Shown piece after piece: positions 21,192-30,200 of a DNA stretch of 40,121 nucleotides. Positions within the stretch are counted from its first letter, which is position 1, and each line of letters opens with the position of its first letter. A program made the position numbers and the translations under genes. This stretch comes from Sulfuricurvum sp. 17-40-25 (GTDB taxonomy: Bacteria; Campylobacterota; Campylobacteria; Campylobacterales; Sulfurimonadaceae): contig NCIJ01000010.1 in assembly GCA_002282015.1 (NCBI GenBank), positions 1 through 40,121 of the forward strand, in the 5' to 3' direction. The notes beneath the pieces were generated by a model. That model had not been told where the DNA came from and searched no databases. It worked only from the letters and a program-made list of their open reading frames with translations.

Positions 21192-21247
21192 CAAATATGG
21201 CAAAATGCCAACTTGTTAGTAAGAAAGAAATGTACAAGATAAAATAA

Positions 21248-21270
21248 GGCTACTTATCAAAAAGGTAGCC
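21248..21270 (+). promoter_or_regulatory. Hairpin overlapping the ribosome-binding site of the first recombinase
   Basis: GGCTAC (21248-21253) pairs with GTAGCC (21265-21270) across an 11-nt loop that includes most of the AAGG ribosome-binding site at 21262-21265. The ATG follows at 21272. Folding would limit translation of the recombinase, which would suit an element that must move rarely. This is a structural inference only. Confidence 0.35.
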
Positions 21271-21271
21271 C

Positions 21272-22780
21272 ATGAATAAAATTGCCTCTACTCAACTTCA
21301 TATCTATTCACCTACAATAGATAACAATCCAGTCAATACACCTATTGTCGACCACAATGGCGAAATACTTTACTACGCCAAGCCTCCAGATGACGATCTC
21401 AAATATGAAGATCAATTTGACCTAACACATTATAGCAATTTCACATTCGTACTGAATAAGGGTGGCACACTGTGGGAAGAAGCCAACCTCTACCTTTTGA
21501 ACATGATTGAAGATGATGCTGGATACAGTGAAGAAACGCGAATATCCTACAAGACGGTAGCGGCGCATGCTAAAGCATTACAAGATTACAAGTTCTTTTG
21601 CGACCTCAAAGATGATGAGCATGAATTAAGTGAAGAAGATCGAAAAACAAAGGCTTTTTGGATGATTGCCAAGCGGCCTACGAACCGCCCGAACTTTAAA
21701 TATAAAGAACATCTCGAAAAGAGAATGCTCAATCAAGAGCTCACACCTTCAACAGTCAAAAAAATGATACGGCCTATCACATCATTTTACGAGTTTGTCC
21801 AAAGAGAACTTGGCATGACATTTGAAACAACAATGCCTGGAAAGAAATTCGGTGCCATTATTGATACCGGCAACGGAAATGGAATATTTGTGGAAGGCAA
21901 TGAGGCCAACCGAGTCAGGGGAGCAACGAACTTTGATGATGGATATATTAGAGATGTTGGTAAGCTTCGTCCCCTTGATGAAGGCGAGCAGGCTCAACTA
22001 TTTAAAGTCCTTCATGATGATGGCCAGCCAGAGATGATCCTTTCCCATACCTTTGCCTATTTGACAGCAGCAAGAATGGATACGGTTTTCACACTTAGGC
22101 TAAATACATTCATAAATTCGCTTCCTCAAGACTATTCAGATGCCGCAATCAGGCAATGGTACGCGGAACAAAAGCAGATGGAGCCATACAAAGAATATGA
22201 TGTCATGATCGGGACTGGAACCCTCATAGATGCCAAAGGTACAGTCAAAAACTACGAACTCAAAGTACCAGGGTATCTAATTCAAATGCTCAGAGTCTAT
22301 ATTGTTTCTGAACGTGCGAAGAAGCGCAGGGAGGCGATGCGCCATAAACAGGCCAATCCGCTTCACGAATATGTTTTCATCACAGATAAAGGGCAACCCT
22401 ATTATGTTGCCAAAAGTGATCCACATAAAAGCAAGTACAAAAACCCGCCTGACGGTGGTGCAGTACGGGTATTTAAGACAAATGTCATCTCAAAGCAGAT
22501 TAGGTTTGAATACAGCTTTCATTTTCTTCGTGCCACCTGCTTAATGAACTTGATACGAACCCACCAGAAGCTTGTTGCCGATGGAGTATGGACGACGGAT
22601 CAATTGGAGTGTTTTGTGCAAAAAAGGGCTGGGCATCAAAATAAAGCTACTACACAAAAATATTTGAAATACAAATACCTCGAAAAACACCGTGCAGAAG
22701 CCATCGAAATCAGGGCAGCAAAACTGCTCAGCTGGATTGGGGATATGGGGGTAGCTAACAATGGCAAAACGAAAAACTGA
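21272..22780 (+). CDS. Tyrosine recombinase 1 of the element (TnpA-like)
   Basis: This is a site-specific recombinase of 502 aa. The tyrosine-recombinase catalytic set is visible in order: Arg268 (TAARMDTVFTLRL), His417-x-x-Arg420 (FHFLRATC), His455 (RAGHQNKATT) and nucleophile Tyr464 (QKYLKY). The H455-to-Y464 spacing of 9 is normal. The N-terminal half (about 60-190) is the expected SAM-like core-binding region (ETRISYKTVAAHAKALQDYKFF). ATG 21272 has AAGG 6 nt upstream, partly buried in a hairpin. It overlaps the next gene by 20 bp. It may cut one strand pair while the third protein cuts the other; that split is a guess. Confidence 0.9.
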   Translation: MNKIASTQLHIYSPTIDNNPVNTPIVDHNGEILYYAKPPDDDLKYEDQFDLTHYSNFTFVLNKGGTLWEEANLYLLNMIEDDAGYSEETRISYKTVAAHAKALQDYKFFCDLKDDEHELSEEDRKTKAFWMIAKRPTNRPNFKYKEHLEKRMLNQELTPSTVKKMIRPITSFYEFVQRELGMTFETTMPGKKFGAIIDTGNGNGIFVEGNEANRVRGATNFDDGYIRDVGKLRPLDEGEQAQLFKVLHDDGQPEMILSHTFAYLTAARMDTVFTLRLNTFINSLPQDYSDAAIRQWYAEQKQMEPYKEYDVMIGTGTLIDAKGTVKNYELKVPGYLIQMLRVYIVSERAKKRREAMRHKQANPLHEYVFITDKGQPYYVAKSDPHKSKYKNPPDGGAVRVFKTNVISKQIRFEYSFHFLRATCLMNLIRTHQKLVADGVWTTDQLECFVQKRAGHQNKATTQKYLKYKYLEKHRAEAIEIRAAKLLSWIGDMGVANNGKTKN

Positions 22781-24755
22781 TCCAATGAAAGGGTTGACTC
22801 AACTCAATATTTTATATATCGATCTTGACACTCTTATCAAAACGGTCGTCGAAGAAGAAAAGCCTTTGGGAGACTATCGGCACCTTGGGGTAAGGCTTAT
22901 AGATCATAGGGAAGGTTATTCAGACAAACTATTAAGCCTTTCACACGTTATGTACCACACAGTAATATTGAAAAATCCTCCCTCTGATGGCTCACCTATG
23001 CGGGTATTTGTTGATGAATCCACTTATGATGATAATCGTAAGAATGCTATTAACGGAATGATCAGAGCCCTAGCAGACAAAAGTGCCCTTTCAAAAGCCC
23101 GCAAAACAGATATTATAGGCGGTATGATGACCGCTCTTTTATGGCTTTACAATGAAAACATAGCACTTCCGAAGTCGCTTGATGAAGCTAGGAAGGCTTT
23201 TGTCAAATATAAAGAAGAACTCAACAAGTCTGTCAAAGCATCTGAATTATTACAAAGTTCAGCAGTCATACGGCTTCCGGGATTGCTAAGGTTGCTGTCC
23301 GGAATGCTGAAAATTGATGAAGCAAAAATAACAGAAGATATTGGATTAATACTCGAATCCAAAAAGCGGACAAATGCTTATAACAATACGGCAGCCTTCT
23401 CTCAAGAAGAGATGAGCCATGCGTTCTCGTTTTATTATCACCTCTTTGATCAGGTGGCGGATTTCTTGTTGGAATGCAAACCCTACCCTCATATTATAAA
23501 GCTTCCGCTAGGCAATGCTACTCTGCTACCAAATGCTCAACAAGGAGGAAGTATGATTGCGCTTGGCTACGGGCAACGGCGTAAAGGCGATGCAGCTGTA
23601 GACTACACGACTGGGCACATCCTGAGTGATAATGATATTGAAGCAGTAATTAGCAATCTTAAAGTCAAAAATACTGCCCGATCCGATATCAAAAGAAAAA
23701 GAGCCAAGCTTCTCGAAAAACTCGAATTGGTCAATGGAATGCCTAACCATCCTGTCCGTTTGGCACTTGGGAAAAAAGCGATGGAAGCATGGTTCATGTG
23801 CATGCTCTTTATCGCTCCTTTCAATGATGCGACACTTGCTACAATGGAGTGGAATGATACGGATGAGTTTGAGATAGAGCGGGCCGAAAATAAAGAATTC
23901 AGAGCCATCAAATACCGTGCTCAAAACAAACCTGTCCGGTTTGAAATATCCGCCGCATTTATGGATAGCTTTCGCAAGTTCCTCAAACTTCGCCGACTCA
24001 TCCTTGATGGATACTCATTTCAATACCTCTTCTTCGGCGGAGTAGGCAAAGATGCCTTTTTAACAAAAAACCAGCAAGATGGTAGATACGGTTCCTCGCT
24101 TGCAGGATCATTTATCAGAAATTTGGATAGTACATTGCCGCGCATTACGTCACGTAACAGTCGCAAAGATGCAGGCCGGGATGGCCTATCCTCCCATGGT
24201 CTTCAGGTAGCCCTTTCTATCTTGCAAAATAATAAAGCAACTTTTCTGAAGCATTACAATGGGCAAACAGCAGAAGAAATGGCTTCACAGGTACACAATT
24301 TCCTCGAAAATGTTCACGGCATCGTCAATGGTGGTCCCATAAAACCAGAGCAAGAAAGCGCCATTGGCGGATGTGGATACGAAGCTAATCCAGAGCCAAA
24401 GACAATCAGTGAAGAGAGTCCTGTACAAGCTGATTGTAACGACCAAAAAAGCTGCATTTTCTGCATACATTTCCGCACATATCCAGAGAAGGAACAGATA
24501 CGGAAACTTCAGAGCTTGAAATACATCATCAAAAATATAGCCTATCCAAGAGCAGAAGATGACAAGCACTACAACGAGGCAATGGGACCTTGGCTCATCC
24601 GTATTGATGCCCTGTTTTCTGTAATGAATGAGGAAGAGTATGGGGCTTACAAAATCATCGAAGAAGTCGGCACAGAAGTCTTTGATGAAGGAATGCTATC
24701 TCCATATTGGCTTGATTGGGTACAGCTATTTGAAGATTTAGGGAGATTCGCATGA
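22761..24755 (+). CDS. Catalytically degenerate recombinase-like protein with C-terminal Cys/His cluster
   Basis: The 664-aa second protein of the operon has the general layout of a large Tn554 TnpB-type integrase but lacks key residues. The expected first Arg region reads IAPFNDATLATMEW (no Arg), and the HxxR box reads H479-G-L-Q482, so the second Arg is Gln. A later HYNGQ may mark the old Tyr region. Near the C-terminus a Cys/His cluster (C559, C565, C568, H570) suggests zinc binding. It is probably a structural or DNA-binding partner of the two intact recombinases. It overlaps both neighbours (20 bp and 4 bp), which argues for fixed stoichiometry. The recombinase ancestry is inferred from pattern and context, not from a strong motif. 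Confidence 0.68.
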   Translation: MAKRKTDPMKGLTQLNILYIDLDTLIKTVVEEEKPLGDYRHLGVRLIDHREGYSDKLLSLSHVMYHTVILKNPPSDGSPMRVFVDESTYDDNRKNAINGMIRALADKSALSKARKTDIIGGMMTALLWLYNENIALPKSLDEARKAFVKYKEELNKSVKASELLQSSAVIRLPGLLRLLSGMLKIDEAKITEDIGLILESKKRTNAYNNTAAFSQEEMSHAFSFYYHLFDQVADFLLECKPYPHIIKLPLGNATLLPNAQQGGSMIALGYGQRRKGDAAVDYTTGHILSDNDIEAVISNLKVKNTARSDIKRKRAKLLEKLELVNGMPNHPVRLALGKKAMEAWFMCMLFIAPFNDATLATMEWNDTDEFEIERAENKEFRAIKYRAQNKPVRFEISAAFMDSFRKFLKLRRLILDGYSFQYLFFGGVGKDAFLTKNQQDGRYGSSLAGSFIRNLDSTLPRITSRNSRKDAGRDGLSSHGLQVALSILQNNKATFLKHYNGQTAEEMASQVHNFLENVHGIVNGGPIKPEQESAIGGCGYEANPEPKTISEESPVQADCNDQKSCIFCIHFRTYPEKEQIRKLQSLKYIIKNIAYPRAEDDKHYNEAMGPWLIRIDALFSVMNEEEYGAYKIIEEVGTEVFDEGMLSPYWLDWVQLFEDLGRFA

Positions 24756-26758
24756 GCCATGTAGTTACATTTCAGCCATTCGCTGGCATAAGAGATGATC
24801 TGCTGCCAGATCCATTTTATTATGACGAGGGAAACAGCCATATCGAACCTTCGCCTGATCATGTCATCAGTCGTCGTGATGGATTCGTATTGTCCCGCTA
24901 TAAAGACAATACATGGGACCTCACCCCTTATGCCACAAAACGTACGGTCTTGATTTTCGATACTATCTGCAATATTTCCCTACTTTCAGAGATGAAACGG
25001 TTGACTTACATTTTTATGATCTATGGCAGAGGGAGAAGCGGTACAATGCCCGGAGGAGCCTCTGTCGCACACATTTTTTATACTACTAAAATACTCGCCC
25101 AATACGCCAATTCAAAAGCCATTGGAATTAATGATATCCTTAAAAATAAACGGATTTTAAAGAATTTTATCGCTTTTCAAAACCGCAATTCACCATCTAT
25201 TCTGACCTCGCTAAGGGTATTATTGAACACTCTCAAATCAATCAGCGAAAAACGAAGCGGATTCATCTATGTTTATGACAAAAAAGTCGAGCGCCTGCTT
25301 GGAAGGCTGGTGCAGATGTATTCTGACAGTCATGACCAAACCGAACTGATCCCTGTCAGCATCTATGCTACAGCAGCTAAAATGAGATGGGAACATATGT
25401 CTTGTGTTGAGCCGTATGCTAAAAAACTTTCAGTGTTTTTAACGGAGTTTATAAACAATGAGGCTTTTGCGAGGCCATCTAAAAAACTGCCAGAAAAGAG
25501 CAAATACAATGGGGAATTCTCAACCTGGGACGATGCCACAGCCAAATATGGGCTCACGGGACTATTTGAAAAATACGGGGTCACAAGGCATAAGTCTTTT
25601 ACTTCATTTCTGAATCAAATCCAAAACACATGCCGCCATCTGATTCATCAATATACAGGTATGCGAGAAAGGGAATGCGCCACCTTGGCCCACGATTGCT
25701 GGCTTGAAAAAACCTCAGAGATGCCCTCTCGAATCCGGGGATACACCTCCAAATATATTGGGTACAAAAACCCTCAAGTATGGATCACACATGACGATAT
25801 AAAACGTGTCATCAATCTACTTAATGCAATATCCAAACCTATTTATGAGCATTATGGAAAACACCTTAAAAAGCGACCTCTTATCATGCGGACCGGTTTT
25901 ATAGCAGGCAAGAATAAAGAGACACAAAGTTATGACGAATCAGTATGTCACACACTATCAAATAGCAACTCGTATGAACTTTCCCTCAGCATTGAAGACA
26001 TAACGCTCACACAACAACATCTCGATAATGAATTAAGAGCAGTCGAACCAGATAGAGATTGGAGTAAACATGAATGGATCGAAGTTGGCAAGCCATGGCA
26101 TTTTGCAGCACATCAGTACCGCCGTTCTCTTGCCGTCTACGCACTAGGAAGCGGGCTGGTATCCCTATTCGCAATCAAAGAGCAATTTGGACATCTGCTA
26201 TCGCTGATCACGGCGTATTATGGCAATGGAAATCTAACTGCAAAACGGCTTGATGGAAAAATTGACGAAACTAACCATATCGGAAAATATATGGCTTCCA
26301 TCGACTATCAGATTAAAGCATACGGCTTCATCAAGAATGTCTACCTGAGCGAAGAACCTTTATTTGGTGCAGGTGGAGTCCATTTCGAGAAACATGTCAT
26401 TGCCAGAACTCCTGAAGCTAGGGAAGCGGTAATGAAGAGTGCTCCACATACTGCCAAAAAGTTCAAAAGTGGGCTACTACATTGGCACGACACACCGATG
26501 GGAGGATGTATCTGCTCAGATAAATGCGACAAATACCTATTACCAGACTTCTTTATCTACTGCAACGGGTGCGATCACTCTGTCCAAAAGCTCTCAAAGA
26601 TCGAAAAGATAGCAGAAGCACAGTACAAAAGCGCCATGGCTTGGGGAGAACGCATGCCTGACTCAATCGTTCACCGTACCGAAGTAAGAAAGTCGATTGC
26701 GCTCAATGAGTACGTTGAACTACTAAAACGAAAACAAGAAAAATTGGAGACAGTATGA
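24752..26758 (+). CDS. Tyrosine recombinase 2 of the element (TnpB-like) with C-terminal zinc cluster
   Basis: The 668-aa third protein has an intact catalytic set late in the chain: Arg305 (YTGMRERECATLA), His454-x-x-Arg457 (AAHQYRRSLAVY), His481 (EQFGHLLS) and Tyr489 or Tyr490 (TAYYGN). After the catalytic domain comes a Cys-rich region (GGCICSDKCDKY ... YCNGCDHS, about 585-610) that should bind zinc, as in Tn554 TnpB-type integrases. The long N-terminal 300 residues are of unknown fold. It overlaps both neighbouring genes by ATGA (4 bp). Confidence 0.85.
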   Translation: MSHVVTFQPFAGIRDDLLPDPFYYDEGNSHIEPSPDHVISRRDGFVLSRYKDNTWDLTPYATKRTVLIFDTICNISLLSEMKRLTYIFMIYGRGRSGTMPGGASVAHIFYTTKILAQYANSKAIGINDILKNKRILKNFIAFQNRNSPSILTSLRVLLNTLKSISEKRSGFIYVYDKKVERLLGRLVQMYSDSHDQTELIPVSIYATAAKMRWEHMSCVEPYAKKLSVFLTEFINNEAFARPSKKLPEKSKYNGEFSTWDDATAKYGLTGLFEKYGVTRHKSFTSFLNQIQNTCRHLIHQYTGMRERECATLAHDCWLEKTSEMPSRIRGYTSKYIGYKNPQVWITHDDIKRVINLLNAISKPIYEHYGKHLKKRPLIMRTGFIAGKNKETQSYDESVCHTLSNSNSYELSLSIEDITLTQQHLDNELRAVEPDRDWSKHEWIEVGKPWHFAAHQYRRSLAVYALGSGLVSLFAIKEQFGHLLSLITAYYGNGNLTAKRLDGKIDETNHIGKYMASIDYQIKAYGFIKNVYLSEEPLFGAGGVHFEKHVIARTPEAREAVMKSAPHTAKKFKSGLLHWHDTPMGGCICSDKCDKYLLPDFFIYCNGCDHSVQKLSKIEKIAEAQYKSAMAWGERMPDSIVHRTEVRKSIALNEYVELLKRKQEKLETV

Positions 26759-27138
26759 CACCAGCAGAAAAAGAGTTTACAGAAGCATTCAAACGGCTAA
26801 AATCAGGAAAACCCATTCGGGTTAAAAAGTATAGCCTGATTGACCTCAATATGGTTGCACTTGAAGCAGGTAAAAAAGCAGGATCTCTACGTCGAGTAAG
26901 ATATCCAGATCTATGTAAAGAGATTGATGCTTATGATAAACCCGAAAAACAAGAGCAAAAGGACAAAAGACTCAAAGAACAGTATCATTCAGAAAAAGCA
27001 GAATATGAAAATCTTTGGCATCAGACCTTGGCAAGAGAGTTGATGTTGATTAAACGAGTGGGTGAATTAGAGAAGACACTTAGAAGCATAAAACAGAAGT
27101 ATCCAGGTGTATTGTTTGATTTAGATGATATGAATTAA
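26755..27138 (+). CDS. TnpC/DUF6262-like small accessory protein
   Basis: The 127-aa product has an N-terminal helix-turn-helix-like stretch (SLIDLNMVALEAGKKAGSLR, then RYPDLCKEI), resembling the VAxEAGVSRxTLYRxP pattern of Tn554 TnpC and DUF6262 proteins. A Lys/Glu-rich coiled coil follows (about 60-118). TnpC in Tn554 aids orientation or efficiency of integration; a similar helper role is inferred. The start overlaps the recombinase 2 stop (ATGA), making it the last gene of the mobility operon. A second copy of its last 88 or so codons lies 5.5 kb downstream (32628-32903). Confidence 0.75.
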   Translation: MTPAEKEFTEAFKRLKSGKPIRVKKYSLIDLNMVALEAGKKAGSLRRVRYPDLCKEIDAYDKPEKQEQKDKRLKEQYHSEKAEYENLWHQTLARELMLIKRVGELEKTLRSIKQKYPGVLFDLDDMN

Positions 27139-27237
27139 ACTATTCATCAATCTATGGTTTTTATAACACAAAATAATATATGAAAATTATGGTATATTAA
27201 AAATCAAAACATATACGATTACAATAGGCTCAAAATA

Positions 27238-30200
27238 ATGTCACAATCACCAGAACTCGCCGGCGGCGAAGGTTTTACTTTTGAGGGAACCGCAGCGGCT
27301 TACTATCTCAGTTCACTGTTAGCCGAAGCATATGCCCCCGGAATCGATAACAAAACGGTTGTTCAAGTATCAGTACAACAGCGCGATTTTGGTGAACCTC
27401 TTGATGATGTTATTGTCGATTTTGAGGATATTGCAAAGAATTCCTCTCGCCTTAGTCTTCAAATCAAACGCTCTCTTACAATTAGCCAAGCTAAAACGAA
27501 TAAAGACTTTCGTGACATAATACGCGACAGCTGGGCCACATTTAATAAGCCAAATTTCCGTATAAATAATGACCGTTATGGGGCAGCAGTTGGCACAATC
27601 ACCGCTACAAAAGAACGAGCACTCAAAACTCTTTGTGATTGGGCCCGTGAAAGTCTGACAACAGACCATTTTGACACACGATTTTCGATAAGTGGCATTG
27701 CTAGTGCCGACCTCAGAACAATCAAGAATGATATAGTTGCCTTACTAGAAGAGGTAAAGGGAGCATCGTGTACAAATACAGAGGTCCATCAGTTCCTTGC
27801 ACACTTTGTACTCATCCAATTTGACTTCCTACGAGAAGGAGCAACTGATCACACAGATGCAATTAATCGTATTCAATCTTGTCTCACATCTAGTGATGCA
27901 AAGAAAGCACCTCTTGTATGGTCTCACATAGTTCAATTAGCCCGTGCATCAGCTGGCAAGGCAGGACAATTTACCCGCTCACAGCTTGTAAACCTAATCA
28001 CACCTATCGCACATCTTCAAGGTGCAACTTCTTTACGCCAAGACCTCGACCAATTAACCATTCTCGCAAAAAACTATTCGGATCTTATTCAAGACGATAT
28101 CGGTGGGACGAAGCTCAATCGAAACACATTGATAGAAGAGCTACATATTAAACTAACCAAAGCCCGCTTAGTCCAAATCCGCGGCCTACCAGGAAGTGGT
28201 AAGTCAGCTCTCATAAAGCACACCGTGCAGCATGCATTAGAGCGCGGGTCCGTCCTCTTCCTTAAAGCTGAACAACTTGAAGGCACTAGTTGGATTAGCT
28301 ACGCGAATGCACAAGGTCTTTCAAGTGTACCTTTAGAACAACTTCTCGTAGAAATCGATGCCACCGGTACTCCAATTTTCTTCATCGACGCGATTGATCG
28401 TATAGAAAAAGAACACCAACCAATCATTCTTGACGTAATTAACACCATCGTGAACTCTCCGTTACTCAGCAACTGGCGCGTTATCGTTTCTCTACGTGAT
28501 ACTGGTATTGAAATACTTCGGAATTGGTTAGGCCACCTCCTTGATGTAGTTACAGTCGAGACACTTAATACTGACCAATTGAACGATGAAGAAGCAGAGA
28601 TACTCGCAAATGCAAAACCACACCTAAGACCATTACTATTTGGAACTAGCCAAATTCAAGAGATTGTTAGACGTCCCTTTTTTGCAAAAGTGCTGAATCA
28701 AAGCTATGTGGCAGATCCAAGCATCCCAACCTTTATACCCCAATCTGAAGTAGATTTGATCGAAAATTGGTGGAAACATGGTGGCTATAATGAGTCTGGT
28801 CAAGATGCAATTGAACGCCAACAAGTATTGCTTAAATTAGCTTCTATTCATGCACGTGATCTGAGCCGACCAATTCGTCTTAGTGTGCTCACTAATGTTG
28901 CACATATCGATGATTTAAGAACAGACGGTATCCTTCAAAACGCTCGGCTTGGAATATCCTTTCGCTTTGCCCACGATATTTTCTTTGAATGGGCTTTTTT
29001 TCATGTCCTTGCCGACAAGGAAGAACAATGGGTAGATGAAATAAAGGCTTGTGGAGAACCGCCAGCAGTCGCACGTGTGGTAGAACTCCTTTCCCAGTGG
29101 GAATTTACATGCGGCAAGAACTGGGCAACAAATCTTGCCAAAACCCAAAAATCAAACCTTAGATCTCAATGGTTGCGAGCATGGCTGATTGGTCCCATTG
29201 GAACTGCAAAATTCGAAGCCGATGAAAATCAATTTACGAAGATCGTCTTTGCTGACGACTTCCAACTCTTCAGAAAAATGCTTGTCTGGTTTCAAGCGGA
29301 AAAAACTTCTCCAAATGCTAATATCTTAGCTGGTAGCTTACCACATGAAAAACGTCAGCAATTTGCTTATCTTCTTGGCTGGCCTTCCGATTTCGCCTCA
29401 TGGCGTCGGCTAATTGACTTTATTCTTCGATACATTTCAGACATTCCACAGCGTCTTTATCCGGAGATCGTTGCTATTTTCGAAGTCTGGCAGAATGCTC
29501 TATCTGATCTTCGCAATCCGACGTCTAATGCTCTTCTATTGCAATGTGCAATGTGGCTCAATGCTATTGATAGGATTGGTATATCTAATGGTCCTGATGA
29601 GAACTCAGCGTATTGGAAAAATGTGCCTAATTTAGGTGAATTCCGAAAATCTTTAGAGGCGCTACTTTTAAGGTCTGCAGGAGCTGAACCAACCTTTTCT
29701 GCCGATTACTTACAACGAATTATCAACTCAAAGTCCCTACATGAAAAAGAGTTTCACAACATTATTGCATACTCGCCATTTCTTGCCAAATCGTTGCCAA
29801 AACTACTTGCCGAACTTTCTTTAATACACTTCTGTAAGGAACTTCCAGACGATACGGCTATTCGTTTAAAAAAAGAATCTCGTGCTGCAGCTAAGATGCG
29901 TGAAGGAATTCAAGCAAAACCAGAACAAGAGCGAACACAGCTAGAGAAAATGACGCTTGCCAGCTTTCCTTCGCACCTCTTTCACGATTTTAACAGGCAC
30001 GATTGGGAACACCTATCGATATATGACAATTTCAGTAGTGCATGGCCTCCTTCACCACTTAGAGAACCATTTCACTCTCTTTTCCAGGTATCACCTAATG
30101 AAGCACTTAAACTCCTTAGAAATCTGTGCAATCACGCCATAACTGCATGGTGTCAGCTCCATCGTCATTCATATGAACGAGAGGGAGTCCCTATACCACT

